Assembly: GCA_040007395.1 (NCBI GenBank)
Contig: JBDTVG010000007.1
Span: 1-64,000, forward strand
DNA from: DATGFK01 sp040007395
Lineage (GTDB): Bacteria; Chloroflexota; Anaerolineae; Aggregatilineales; UBA2796
DNA length: 64,000 bases
Reading direction: 5' to 3'
Part shown: positions 9,961 through 18,890 of the stretch, in pieces
How the letters are laid out: the number at the start of each line of letters is the position of its first letter
How positions within the stretch are numbered: position 1 is the stretch's first letter
Translations under genes and position numbers: made by a program
Notes under the pieces: generated by a model
Told to the model about the DNA's origin: nothing
Databases searched by the model: none
The model's input: only the letters and a program-made list of their open reading frames with translations

Positions 9961-11220
9961 ATGAGCGCCATTACCATTGAAAACGACCTTGTTCACTACG
10001 AGGTTCTAGGCCGTGGTCGCCCAGTCATTTTTGTGCATGGTTGGTTAGGTTCGTGGCGCTATTGGGTGCCAACCATGCAGCAGTTAAGCGTCAAGTACCG
10101 CACTTATGCGCTTGACCTATGGGGCTTTGGTGACTCCGGCAAAGATAAAGACCATTATGGATTCAAGGATCAAGTCCAACTGCTCCATGACTTCATGGAT
10201 AAGTTGGGCATTGCAAAAGCTGCCTTAGTCGGGCATTCGCTGGGGGCGGCGGTATGCCTGCGCTTTGCCAGCCAATACCCGGATCGTGCGCCGCGTGTGG
10301 CGCTCATTAGCCCGCCGCTGTTCGATCTGGGTGGTCTGGAAGATGGCGCAAATGGGGTGGCTAGGCTCGCTGGCTCTGGAACGGTTTTGGCCCCAGCGCC
10401 ACAACCTTCGCAGCCTACCAATACGGACACCATCCCGCGCAATCCATTTCGCGGCATGGGCGACACGCCCGAAGAAATTCTGGCAAGGCTGCAAGCCAAG
10501 AATGTGATTAGTGCCGCTGGCTTAGGGGGATCAACCCCGGCAGCGCCACCCAAACCCGTTGCGCCAAGTACGCCCGCCCTGCCCACAGGCATCGGCACGC
10601 CGATCCTGCCCAAGACGGCGACTCCCGCCCCTGCGCCGACTACACCAACGACACCACCCGCCGCTGCTGCCACGCCAGCTTCAACGACACCCGCAGCAGC
10701 GCCAGCCGCACCCGCCCCTGCGCCCGTGACTATTACGCCGGCTGCCGTACCCGCCGCAACGCCCATCCCGGCGCGCACCGATCAGCCTAATCCGCTGCTC
10801 AAGTTTATGAACGGCAAACCCATCGACCTGCTCAATAAATACATTGATCGGGATATGCCGGATGCGGATAAACTTCGCGCCGAAGTGGAAAAAACCGATG
10901 AGATTGCCATCAGCAAGAGTGTACTCTCGTTCAACGGCGTAAACCTTGCCCTCGAACTGCAACGCTTAGTTGTTCCGGTGCTGCTGGTACACGGCAAAGC
11001 CGATCCCGTATTGGCAGCGCCCACTAGCCAACTCTTAATGCGGATTAACAAAGGGAAACCGACAGGCAATCTGCTCGACTTCGTTGATGAGCCGGACTTG
11101 CGGCATTTCCCCATGTTGGAGATCAACGCCAAGTTTAACCGCCTGCTGATGGATTTCTTAGAAGCAGTAGACCTGACCAACGTACAATTCAAAGATCAGT
11201 GGCGACGCACCTTGCGCTAA
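9961..11220 (+). CDS. Alpha/beta hydrolase with Pro/Ala/Thr-rich insert
   Basis: A 419-residue alpha/beta-hydrolase of unknown substrate. The N-terminal half has the oxyanion motif FVHGWLGSW and the nucleophile elbow GHSLG with Ser93; the C-terminal part supplies Asp348 (HGKADPV) and His382 (LRHFPM), so the triad is complete. Between the halves, where a cap domain usually sits, residues about 190-277 are almost only Pro, Ala, Thr and Val, with no predicted fold. AGGA lies about seven bases before the ATG. It follows the kinase and receiver genes on the same strand and may belong to the same transcript. Members of this fold include lipases, haloalkane and epoxide hydrolases; nothing here decides between them. 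Confidence 0.85.
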   Translation: MSAITIENDLVHYEVLGRGRPVIFVHGWLGSWRYWVPTMQQLSVKYRTYALDLWGFGDSGKDKDHYGFKDQVQLLHDFMDKLGIAKAALVGHSLGAAVCLRFASQYPDRAPRVALISPPLFDLGGLEDGANGVARLAGSGTVLAPAPQPSQPTNTDTIPRNPFRGMGDTPEEILARLQAKNVISAAGLGGSTPAAPPKPVAPSTPALPTGIGTPILPKTATPAPAPTTPTTPPAAAATPASTTPAAAPAAPAPAPVTITPAAVPAATPIPARTDQPNPLLKFMNGKPIDLLNKYIDRDMPDADKLRAEVEKTDEIAISKSVLSFNGVNLALELQRLVVPVLLVHGKADPVLAAPTSQLLMRINKGKPTGNLLDFVDEPDLRHFPMLEINAKFNRLLMDFLEAVDLTNVQFKDQWRRTLR

Positions 11221-11288
11221 TCAGCAGTCTGTAGATACCGATTCGTCCATCAGGAGTAGGCGACTATGCGCAGTTTAAAGGAGTATCG

Positions 11289-11639
11289 ATGGGAAGCGCA
11301 GACTCAGTTGACCACCTATTTGAGGGAAAAGCACCAGAGTTACGGGCAACCTTTGAATACTTGGTGAGGGAACTACAGAAATTCGGGGGAATCAAGGTCG
11401 CGCCCAAACAGACCTCTATCCATCTGGAGAAAAACAGCGGGTTTGCTGGAGTACATCCGCGTAAAACCTATTTCAATTTGGAGTTCCGAACGGACTACAA
11501 GATTGATGCACCCCGTATCACGAGAACGCAACAACTTTCTGCACGGCGTTTTGAACATACCGTGAAGCTAGCAAGCGAAAGCGATGTCGACGAACAACTC
11601 TTGACTTGGCTCAAGGATGCCTACGAACTAAGCAAGTAA
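11289..11639 (+). CDS. DUF5655-like protein
   Basis: A 116-residue soluble protein. The string KTSIHLEKNSGFAGVHPRK followed by YFNLEFRTD fits the DUF5655 family (function unknown; often found as a small stand-alone protein). The start is set by AAGGAG six bases upstream of the ATG. No membrane segment or signal peptide is seen. It lies 68 bases after the hydrolase gene and is followed by a strong intrinsic terminator, so it is the last gene of this plus-strand unit. Confidence 0.7.
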   Translation: MGSADSVDHLFEGKAPELRATFEYLVRELQKFGGIKVAPKQTSIHLEKNSGFAGVHPRKTYFNLEFRTDYKIDAPRITRTQQLSARRFEHTVKLASESDVDEQLLTWLKDAYELSK

Positions 11640-11715
11640 AGAGACTGCCTCAGTAAGCTTTTCCTAAAATCGCCATCTACGCATAGTACAAAACGACTGC
11701 CATAATTTCCAACTC

Positions 11716-11747
11716 AAAGAAGGTCAATCAGATGGCCTTCTTTTTTT
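11716..11747 (+). terminator. Intrinsic terminator after the DUF5655-like gene
   Basis: The arms at 11719-11726 and 11733-11740 pair over eight bases (one G-T pair) around a six-base loop, and seven T follow at 11741-11747. It separates the plus-strand genes from the convergent minus-strand sigma factor group. Confidence 0.85.
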
Positions 11748-11764
11748 ATAGCATTCTAGGACGG

Positions 11765-12331
11765 TTAAGCCGCTTGGAACCGCCAAATCAGTTTGACATT
11801 TGACCCCGCGTGACCTGATCCACCTGTCGGTTGCTGTGGTGCGCTATCCTCTGGGGCGTTAGCTTCCGCTGGCTCCTCGGTGGCACTTTCGGAATCGTCT
11901 GTGTTGATAGTAATGTCGATATGTTCAAACACGCGCTTCAAGGCTTGCTGAGTAAGATTCAAAACCTGATTCTGCAAATTGGCGGCGCTGTCTTGCAAGT
12001 CTTGCACGTTCACGTTGACACTATCGCGCAGTTTTTCGGCATTGAGTAGCCCCTGCAAATACATGAGCAGTTGATCGGTGAGCAGCATGACTTGAGATGT
12101 TTTCTGCTCATCATCGGTAGCGGATAATGGTTCGGTGGTCAGCACTTCTTGCACGTAAAAGTCATCGGGTAAAAGCTGGATGGCTTTAGCTCGCAAGCGC
12201 CCGTACTGCTTATAAGTGATGTCGCCAGTGCCATCCGACATGCCCTGATGGAAACTTTTTTCGAGCGCTCTAGAAAATGCCCGGAGCGCCATCACCAATT
12301 GATTGAGCGATTGGCGGGTGTTTTCGTCCAC
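11765..12331 (-). CDS. Hypothetical protein downstream of ECF sigma factor
   Basis: A 188-residue protein I do not recognise. It is soluble, mostly helical, with a central stretch rich in Asn, Gln and Val (residues about 100-130, heptad-like) that may form a coiled coil, then an acidic, Pro/Gly-rich tail and a short basic hydrophobic end. It is the third gene of a minus-strand set after the ECF sigma factor and a 76-residue protein. A role in controlling or serving the sigma factor is only suggested by position. Confidence 0.65.
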   Translation of the reverse strand: MDENTRQSLNQLVMALRAFSRALEKSFHQGMSDGTGDITYKQYGRLRAKAIQLLPDDFYVQEVLTTEPLSATDDEQKTSQVMLLTDQLLMYLQGLLNAEKLRDSVNVNVQDLQDSAANLQNQVLNLTQQALKRVFEHIDITINTDDSESATEEPAEANAPEDSAPQQPTGGSGHAGSNVKLIWRFQAA

Positions 12332-12376
12332 TATGTTTTCTCCTTTTTACTAACAACCCATATCTTGCAAAGGGAT

Positions 12377-12607
12377 TTACCCCTCCGACTGTAGCATTGT
12401 TTTGGACGTTGGGACGGGTAACGCTGCATAACGATCTTTCAGCTTTGTTCCCAACACAATCAGTAAGTTACCCATAGACACCATAAAATGCGATCCGCTA
12501 GCCGACCCATTATTCTGTTTGAGCAAGCGGTAATTTTGGGCTTCCCGTAACAAATGTTCTTGGCGCTGTTTGACAACGATCATCATGCGACGGTAATCAG
12601 GATACAT
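12377..12607 (-). CDS. Small protein coupled to ECF sigma factor
   Basis: A 76-residue protein without recognised family. Its ATG lies one base after the sigma factor stop, and its ribosome-binding site AAGGAG lies inside the last codons of the sigma gene, so translation is probably coupled. The N-terminal 30 residues are basic and helical; a short hydrophobic stretch (VSMGNLLIVLG, about 43-53) is too short for a sure membrane span. It could be a sigma-binding regulator, but it lacks the zinc anti-sigma motif (HxxxCxxC) and a clear membrane anchor. Confidence 0.6.
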   Translation of the reverse strand: MYPDYRRMMIVVKQRQEHLLREAQNYRLLKQNNGSASGSHFMVSMGNLLIVLGTKLKDRYAALPVPTSKTMLQSEG

Positions 12608-12608
12608 C

Positions 12609-13223
12609 CTAATCTCCTTGCTGAAATTCAGTCTCTAACAGGTGGTAAGTCTCTGGTTTCAACAGGTAAGGCAACGCTTTCTTGGCATGGTGTAGGCGCG
12701 ATTTCACCGTGCCAATGTTAGTCTGCGTTGCTATCGCAATCTCTGCATAGGACAGATTTTCTTCGGCGTACAGAATGAGTGCCTGACGCTGCGGTTCGGG
12801 CAAGCGATCAATGGCGGCTTTGACTTCAAGGCTCACCAACAGCCAATGCACGGCTTCATCGGGCTGGTTGCTGCCCTCGGCAGGATGATTGAACGACAGC
12901 GTAACATTCAAGTTCTCCTCAAACTCGCCATCGAGCGACACTGACTCGAAGCGCCCCTGATCGCGCAGTTCGTCGTAGCAGCAGTTACGGGCGATCCGAA
13001 AAAGGTAGGGTCGCAGATTCTCGACAGGCTCAATGCGATCTAGACTGTAGTACAGAGCGATAAAGGTATCTTGCACAATATCATCCTCTGCGTCACGCAC
13101 GCCGATTAGCCGCCGAATGAAGCGCCGAATCGGAGCCTCCAACCGCGCTTGCAACTGCTCAAACGCATCGTAATCACCTGCTTGGGCTTGTTGCAACAGG
13201 TCAGATTCGATCTCATAAGGCAC
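12609..13223 (-). CDS. ECF-type RNA polymerase sigma factor
   Basis: A 204-residue extracytoplasmic-function sigma factor that directs RNA polymerase to alternative promoters. Region 2 spans about residues 27-92 (DAEDDIVQDTFIALY, then the DNA-melting helix with RPYLFRIARN), and region 4 spans about 132-185 with the helix-turn-helix LSYAEIAIATQTNIGTVKSR. Region 3 is absent, as is typical. AAGGAG lies well placed upstream. The following two genes are small and unknown, and no classic membrane anti-sigma factor is adjacent. A perfect 7-base palindrome sits in its leader. Confidence 0.93.
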   Translation of the reverse strand: MPYEIESDLLQQAQAGDYDAFEQLQARLEAPIRRFIRRLIGVRDAEDDIVQDTFIALYYSLDRIEPVENLRPYLFRIARNCCYDELRDQGRFESVSLDGEFEENLNVTLSFNHPAEGSNQPDEAVHWLLVSLEVKAAIDRLPEPQRQALILYAEENLSYAEIAIATQTNIGTVKSRLHHAKKALPYLLKPETYHLLETEFQQGD

Positions 13224-13252
13224 GGCTTTTCTCCTTGCACACTAATACCCTG

Positions 13253-13267
13253 CAAAGAGTCTCTTTG
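13253..13267. promoter_or_regulatory. Palindrome in the leader of the sigma factor gene
   Basis: CAAAGAG-T-CTCTTTG is a perfect inverted repeat 30 bases upstream of the sigma factor start. On the minus strand it falls just after a TTGAAC that could be a promoter -35 element (an ECF-like GAAC), so it could be an operator for autoregulation. No -10 element is convincing. Confidence 0.35.
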
Positions 13268-13316
13268 TTCAAAATTGGTGGCGGAAAGATGCTGTTTGTC
13301 CAGCTATACCCGTTCG

Positions 13317-14864
13317 TTATCGCGCATGATACAGCGTAACGTGCGACACCCCATCTGGCCTATCAAAAGTGATAATCGGGTCGTAGGGGATCGTGATGCC
13401 GTCCAAGCTGATGTATGGCACATTTTCCGACACAATCCACAGATCAAAAGCGGGTCGCTCGGCTCCGCGTTGATTGACCAGCGCGGCGATTTTGGGTTGT
13501 TCGCTGCCATTGAAGTTGATATACGGGCACTCAACCGTCACATTGCGGCGATCCGGGATGCTCAGGTCAAGGCCGCTGCAATTGGAGACAAGGCCGATCA
13601 CGCGCAGCGGCTTTGGGTTGGTGGTGGCGTTATCTAGCAGATAGGTCGCTACTTTGTTGAGCGCAAAACCCGACGAGTCAGCGGAGACATATTCAATGCG
13701 ATCTTCGGCGGGCATCGCTGCCGCACTGGGATCGCTGTGCATGGCGGTCTGGAATGGCAGCGCCACCAAGAGCGCCCACAGCACAATAACCGCAACCACT
13801 CCCGGCACAGCCAGACTACGCAGCACGCCACCTTGACGTTGAAGATCAAGCGCCAGCGTGCCTAGTCCTACCGCGAGCAGCAAAATCAACAGCGGGACGT
13901 GAAAAGCATCGTACCGCGCCCTGACCACATTGGTAAAGGCGAACAACATAATCAGCGGCAAGATCACACACGCTGTCAGGCACAGTCCGATCCGCCACCG
14001 ACGCACAATGAGATACACCGTTAGCAGCGCCAACAACGCTAACAGCCCCACCGAAAAGTACCCTGCATCGATCTGCACGGCGATTTGCAAATTCGTGATG
14101 ATGCGCTCGGCAAATCCCGCGACTTTTGCCGTTCCGACATAGGTCGTCGCCACGCCGAAATAGTTGTAGCCGCGCCGTATCATATACACGTACAGCGGCC
14201 CCCATGTTAGCAGAAACCCGCCGTAAGCCAGCGCCAGTCCACGCGCCAGCGTGCGCCAATGGCTGCGCGGCCTGAGCGGGATGAGCAGTCCAATCGCCAA
14301 CGCCGGAATCACGATCAACATTACGCCTTGCGCTTTCGCCAGAATGCCAGCCGTTAGCGCAATGCCAGCTAACACACCATCAAAGGCGCGATTCTGGCGA
14401 ATGTAGCGCACACAGAACCACAACGACAGCAGGCCAAATGTCCCGACATAGCTATCCGGCATGGTGATGCGGTCATAGAACAGCGCGAACGGAGCCAGAA
14501 TATACAGGCTTGCCGCCAGTATGCCCGCGAACCGCGATACCAGCGTTTTGCCGAGACTGTATAGCAATGCGACATTGATCAGGCACACTAGCAGCGTCGC
14601 GGTGCGAGTGACCCACAGCACGCCATCGCCGGAAAGCTGGAACAATGCGATCCACCACAGCGCCAGCAATCGACCATTTTCCGCACCTGTCAGGAATCGC
14701 CCGCGATAGACATCACTCGCCCACTGGATGTGGATCGACTCATCAATGAACGGCGGCAGCGCCAACAGGTGATACATCCGCGAAAACATATATAGCAATA
14801 GCAAACACAGAATTGGCAGCAGTCGCCCAAATGTGATTTTGCGGAATGACACGGAATGGTTCAT
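13317..14864 (-). CDS. GT-C membrane glycosyltransferase (PMT/ArnT-like, GT39/83 type)
   Basis: A 515-residue integral membrane protein with about 10-12 hydrophobic segments. The first extracytoplasmic loop has the acidic pair Asp41-Glu42 in FIDESIHIQWA, the position where GT-C enzymes such as PMT and ArnT hold their catalytic or metal-binding acid. The last 130 residues are a soluble extracytoplasmic domain. Such enzymes move a sugar from a polyprenyl-phosphate carrier to an outer-surface acceptor. It lies downstream of two other GT-C-like proteins, separated from them by a 95-base repeat. Donor and acceptor cannot be told. Confidence 0.8.
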   Translation of the reverse strand: MNHSVSFRKITFGRLLPILCLLLLYMFSRMYHLLALPPFIDESIHIQWASDVYRGRFLTGAENGRLLALWWIALFQLSGDGVLWVTRTATLLVCLINVALLYSLGKTLVSRFAGILAASLYILAPFALFYDRITMPDSYVGTFGLLSLWFCVRYIRQNRAFDGVLAGIALTAGILAKAQGVMLIVIPALAIGLLIPLRPRSHWRTLARGLALAYGGFLLTWGPLYVYMIRRGYNYFGVATTYVGTAKVAGFAERIITNLQIAVQIDAGYFSVGLLALLALLTVYLIVRRWRIGLCLTACVILPLIMLFAFTNVVRARYDAFHVPLLILLLAVGLGTLALDLQRQGGVLRSLAVPGVVAVIVLWALLVALPFQTAMHSDPSAAAMPAEDRIEYVSADSSGFALNKVATYLLDNATTNPKPLRVIGLVSNCSGLDLSIPDRRNVTVECPYINFNGSEQPKIAALVNQRGAERPAFDLWIVSENVPYISLDGITIPYDPIITFDRPDGVSHVTLYHAR

Positions 14865-14872
14865 AGCGGATA

Positions 14873-14967
14873 GCCCTCACCCTAAATCCCTCTCCCAAAG
14901 GAGAGGGACTTCAATGCAATGGCCTTTTCTCCCCTCGCCCTGCGGGAGAGGGGCCGGGGGTGAGGGC
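14873..14967. repeat. Family A palindromic element, full copy (95 bp)
   Basis: The element begins GCCCTCACCC and ends with its exact reverse complement GGGTGAGGGC, with two internal hairpins (CCCTCTCC/GGAGAGGG type). Another copy of exactly 95 bases is at 45341-45435, and half copies occur at several other intergenic sites in the window. It has no coding capacity. Confidence 0.8.
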
Positions 14968-15010
14968 AATATTGCGTAAGAACTATTCAAATATAAAGTG
15001 AGTAAATTAC

Positions 15011-16252
15011 TCATATCGCTTGCTCTACCGTTGGCAGGCTAACCCGCAAACGCTGATATAACGCCACTGCAAAGCCAATCAACAAGAGCGTTCTCGCGAT
15101 AATCAGCAGCGCGAACAGCAGCAAAATCGACGGCGGGATCGCGCCACCTGTATGTGAAAACAAGACTGGATATTCGACAAAGCTGATAAAGGCTAGCAGC
15201 AGACACAGCAGCACGCCACTTCGCGACGGAAAGTTAAGCAAGATTAATGGGATCAAGACCACCTGCCACTGTGGACTCCAGCTTTGCGACCATAGGTAAA
15301 ACAGCGTAATCGTGATGGCGATGAACGCGACAATCCCTTTATCGTCACGGCGGCGCGTCGTGGCATAGACATACACTCCAATCGTGCCGAAGATTGCGAG
15401 TCGCACCAGTGCGGGGACTCGTGGCGGGTTGCCCTGCAAACTTAGTGCCGTTGCCGGATCGCTGTGGTCGGGGTTGACGATGCCTGTACGATAGTTCCCG
15501 TCGATGAGCGCCCACACCGTTTCCGACGATGATTTGTTGAACTGGATAACCAGCGAGGCCACGCCGAATCGTCCAGCAAATAGGAACATTGCCGCGAAAC
15601 CGATCACCGTTAGGCCAAGGGCAATGACACTGTAGCGGATAGCCTCTCGCGGCGCACGGAAACGCCACACCGCGCCTAACACTGCCAGCGGAATCAACTT
15701 GGTCAATGCGCCTAATGCCGTCGCGATGGCAGATCGATTATTGTGTTTGGCAAGCAGCCATGTGATCGATAGCAGCATGAAGAAGGCCACAATTGCATCG
15801 AACGTCCAGAACGAGATGACCAATGGTACAGCCAGCACCGCATAGATCCACGCTAAAGCTATACCCGCTGATGCACCGTGTAATTGTGTTCCGACCCGCC
15901 GTAAGAGTAGCAAATTGCCCACATCAAATAGTGTCAGCACTCCCGCCAACAGCACCGCATAGGCAGTATAGTCGCCGCCGCGCAGACTAATCAAGCCATA
16001 GACACCCTGCGACACCAATGCAATGATTGGCGGGTACTCGAACCAGTAGTCGCGATAGGGCAACTTCCCTTGATCGGCGGTCCTGGCGAGATCGTAGAAG
16101 TACGAGAAGTCACCGAAGGCCGTTAAGCCCGGTGTGTAATCTTTGAGTGGGCCATGCACGAGGATCAACATCAGCCGGAAACTGATGAACAGATACAGCA
16201 AGAGTCGGTTGTCACGCAGCAGTGGAGAATTAGCCGTTGAATTTGCGGTCAT
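15011..16252 (-). CDS. Polytopic membrane protein, GT87/DUF2029-like glycosyltransferase
   Basis: A 413-residue membrane protein with about ten hydrophobic segments. The N-terminal periplasmic loop reads GDFSYFYDLA then PYRDYWFEYPP (Asp48, Asp54, Glu72), the layout of the GT87 polyprenyl-phosphate mannose-dependent alpha-mannosyltransferases (GT-C fold). Its start overlaps the stop of the preceding gene by four bases, so the two are one operon. Function is expected to be transfer of a lipid-linked hexose on the outer face of the membrane. Confidence 0.75.
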   Translation of the reverse strand: MTANSTANSPLLRDNRLLLYLFISFRLMLILVHGPLKDYTPGLTAFGDFSYFYDLARTADQGKLPYRDYWFEYPPIIALVSQGVYGLISLRGGDYTAYAVLLAGVLTLFDVGNLLLLRRVGTQLHGASAGIALAWIYAVLAVPLVISFWTFDAIVAFFMLLSITWLLAKHNNRSAIATALGALTKLIPLAVLGAVWRFRAPREAIRYSVIALGLTVIGFAAMFLFAGRFGVASLVIQFNKSSSETVWALIDGNYRTGIVNPDHSDPATALSLQGNPPRVPALVRLAIFGTIGVYVYATTRRRDDKGIVAFIAITITLFYLWSQSWSPQWQVVLIPLILLNFPSRSGVLLCLLLAFISFVEYPVLFSHTGGAIPPSILLLFALLIIARTLLLIGFAVALYQRLRVSLPTVEQAI

Positions 16253-17715
16253 GGCGTGGCCTGCTGGAAGATCGAAGCCATCTTATCGTGATAGACCTCT
16301 TTCCAAGTGGGCTGAGATCGCAGCACCTCGGCTAGCGGACTATCCTGTTCGATCACCGCCAACCGGATCTGCCACTTATCGAAGGTCTGCTGCCAATTGT
16401 GACCTTGTGCCGTGTGCAGCCATTCGTTCAATAGGTCATCGTCGTACAGGTCGGTGCGCCCATCGACAAACACGGGATACTGCGGCGCAGCGTACATTAG
16501 GTAGCCGCCCCAATTGTAGCTGTTGAACATCGGTCCGGCGGGTTTCGCATTGTTGAGATAGGCAGCGGCATTCACAGGCAGCGTATCAGCTTGGGCGGCG
16601 GCGACGGCTTTCGGGTTGAGCGTAATCGCGATCTTCGTCGCTGCGCCGACAATCACCAGCAGCAGCAGCACATAGTTAACGATAATGCCGATGCCACGCG
16701 GCGGACGTGACTTCGCCATATAAATCCCGTGTTCCTTGAGCAGCGCATCCAGATAGCGCGAGAGAATCGGGGTAGCGGCTATGGCGAAGGTCGAAAAGTT
16801 GCGTTGTGCGTAGAACGCTAGAAACGCCATCCCGCACAACAGCACCAGATCCGTCCAATCCATGTGCTTGGAGCCTAAGCCAGCGGCGGCAAACGCGCTA
16901 AACAGCAGCACCAGAAAAGGCCACGTTTCGTGCATATGGAAGTTTGGCGAAGCCCACTCCTGAATAAACGTTTGCAGCGCCCCAATGCCCACCGTGCGAA
17001 ACGAATACGTCCACATTTGCGTAGTATTCGGATTGATGACCAGCGCCAAAAATGCAATCATTGTAATCAGGGTTAATTTGCCGATCTGTCGCCATGTCAG
17101 GACATCGGGATTGGCCTTATCGAACAGCCTGCCCAACACTTCCCCAGCAATCGTACCGCCCAACAGCAAAAAGCCGATGAAGAATCCAGCGTGCAGATTG
17201 ACCCACAACACCATCAAAATCGGAATTAGCCACAATCGGTCAAGGTGGCGACGCTTGTACAGGTGCAGCAAGTAGAGGATTACGGCACTCAGCAAAAATG
17301 ACATCATCTGCGGACGCGCCGACCAGAACACAGCAGCGGTTGCCGCCGCCAGAATGATCATAAATGCCCGTAGAAAAACGTTGCCGTCGCACATCAGATA
17401 GACAACGTACAATCCCGTTGTTGCCAGCACTGCCGTGTACAGCGCCAACCCGATATTGCCACCAAGCAACCGATAAAACGCATCCAATATAAGCTGCGAT
17501 CCCCAACTCTGATCGATCCAAGGTTGGTTGAGTTTCGTCAGCGAAAACGGATCAGTGAGCGGGACACTGTGCTGCGCCAGAATATAGTCAGCGCTGCGTA
17601 AATGCCACCATGTATCCGTATCCGCCGGAATACGCACTGCCATCGCGAACAGCAAAATGAACAGGATGGCAGCCATTAGCTGTTGAGTGGTCAGAACTGC
17701 GCTGCGTTTTTGCAT
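16249..17715 (-). CDS. Polytopic membrane protein, GT-C-like
   Basis: A 488-residue membrane protein with about 11 hydrophobic segments and a C-terminal soluble domain (from about residue 385). The first loop contains PADTDTWWHLR and, further on, DQSWGSQ; an acid-rich first loop followed by many membrane spans is the GT-C arrangement. It is the first gene of a four-base-overlap pair with the GT87-like gene. I cannot assign a family with certainty; the role in surface glycan or glycoprotein synthesis is inferred from fold and neighbours. Confidence 0.7.
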   Translation of the reverse strand: MQKRSAVLTTQQLMAAILFILLFAMAVRIPADTDTWWHLRSADYILAQHSVPLTDPFSLTKLNQPWIDQSWGSQLILDAFYRLLGGNIGLALYTAVLATTGLYVVYLMCDGNVFLRAFMIILAAATAAVFWSARPQMMSFLLSAVILYLLHLYKRRHLDRLWLIPILMVLWVNLHAGFFIGFLLLGGTIAGEVLGRLFDKANPDVLTWRQIGKLTLITMIAFLALVINPNTTQMWTYSFRTVGIGALQTFIQEWASPNFHMHETWPFLVLLFSAFAAAGLGSKHMDWTDLVLLCGMAFLAFYAQRNFSTFAIAATPILSRYLDALLKEHGIYMAKSRPPRGIGIIVNYVLLLLVIVGAATKIAITLNPKAVAAAQADTLPVNAAAYLNNAKPAGPMFNSYNWGGYLMYAAPQYPVFVDGRTDLYDDDLLNEWLHTAQGHNWQQTFDKWQIRLAVIEQDSPLAEVLRSQPTWKEVYHDKMASIFQQATP

Positions 17716-17765
17716 TCTTAATTAAGCCCCGGTGGGATCAGCAAAGCAGGGATAAAAGGCGTAAA

Positions 17766-17819
17766 CAGCCCCTCACCTTTGGCGGGTACCACGTAGTGGT
17801 CGCGGTTGGGGTGCGGGCT
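17766..17819. repeat. Variant family A element
   Basis: The ends AGCCCCTCACC and GGGGTGCGGGCT are imperfect inverted copies, and the centre holds the palindrome ACCACGTAGTGGT. It lies between the receiver gene and the first GT-C gene. Confidence 0.45.
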
Positions 17820-17825
17820 TCTGGA

Positions 17826-18665
17826 TCAGTTTGCCACGCTCGACACAACCCCTTCAACATGCGTGATCACGAAGTGCATCAGCGGGACGCGCTGTTCATA
17901 GTCGGTGGCTTCGTTGATCACCATATAGCCCTGTTCAATGTCGGCAAAGTTATAATAATTCTTTGCGCCGTCATCAAACCGTTTGATCAAGGCTTCTGCC
18001 AAAGGTTCGAGATCCGAGGTGAAGGTAAACACGGTATAGCGGTCTTCGGTGCTTGCACCGACAAAATCGTCGGGTGTACCGTCCTGCGCTATGGTTTCGC
18101 TGAGTACCTGTCCAGTAAAGGCGAGCACTTCATCCGCCGCCACGAAGCCATATTTGTCGCGAAAGTGATCAAACCCCATTAACCGTACCTGTAGATGGGC
18201 GAAGCCTGCTTTCTTGGCAAGCCCCTCGTACACATCCTCGATCACGGCGTTGGTGGGTAATCCGGTACGTGGATCTTGCAAGGCTTCGCGGCTGGAACGA
18301 CGCAGCGATCCCTGAATACGCAGCCGTAGTTCTTCGACATCGAAGGGTTTGGTCACGTAATCGTCCGCGCCGAGTTCCAAGCCTGCCACTTTGTCAGCCC
18401 GTCCATCGCGCTGGGTCAGGAAGGTAATCGGAATGTACTTGGTCAGGGTAGTAGTCCGCAGTACCTTACACACGTCGAAGCCATCCATATCGGGCAGCAT
18501 GACATCCAGTAGAATCAGGTTAGGGAATTTTGCCCGCGCCATCTGGATACCTTCGTTGCCGTCTAACGCATTCAGGACTTCATAACCCTGACTGGAAAAG
18601 TAAACAACAAGCATCTCCGCGACATCGACATCATCTTCAATGACTAGCAGCCGCTTTTTCGACAT
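17826..18665 (-). CDS. Response regulator with degenerate GGDEF-like output domain
   Basis: A 279-residue protein. Residues 4-120 are a receiver with Asp11-Asp12, phospho-acceptor Asp54 (LLDVMLPDMDG), Thr84 and Lys106. After a linker, residues 128-270 resemble a diguanylate cyclase domain in its early part (DPRTGLPTNAVIED, FDHFRDKYGFVAADEVL), but where GGDEF should stand there is only ASTEDRY, so cyclase activity is not expected. It may bind c-di-GMP or a protein. It lies just upstream of the GT-C genes and has its own well-formed promoter. Confidence 0.85.
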   Translation of the reverse strand: MSKKRLLVIEDDVDVAEMLVVYFSSQGYEVLNALDGNEGIQMARAKFPNLILLDVMLPDMDGFDVCKVLRTTTLTKYIPITFLTQRDGRADKVAGLELGADDYVTKPFDVEELRLRIQGSLRRSSREALQDPRTGLPTNAVIEDVYEGLAKKAGFAHLQVRLMGFDHFRDKYGFVAADEVLAFTGQVLSETIAQDGTPDDFVGASTEDRYTVFTFTSDLEPLAEALIKRFDDGAKNYYNFADIEQGYMVINEATDYEQRVPLMHFVITHVEGVVSSVAN

Positions 18666-18731
18666 AAGCCCGACTCCACTTTATGATTGATGCTCTAGCA
18701 ATGCCTCAATTGGCACATGAGTACACTAGTC

Positions 18732-18760
18732 ATTATATAGCGTACCCGACATCGTGTGAA
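18732..18760 (-). promoter_or_regulatory. Sigma-70-type promoter of the degenerate-GGDEF regulator
   Basis: On the minus strand TTCACA (18755-18760) is followed after 17 bases by a perfect TATAAT (18732-18737). Transcription would begin near 18724, about 60 bases before the start codon. Confidence 0.7.
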
Positions 18761-18890
18761 ATCGTTAATGGTTTGTCTTTTGAAAACGGAGGGTATTGCG
18801 TGGTTTGACCGCATATCAATATCTCAGAGGTAGGGCCGTTGCGTAGGTAATAACTCCACAAAAATGTAATTGGCAGGTGTAATGAATCGA

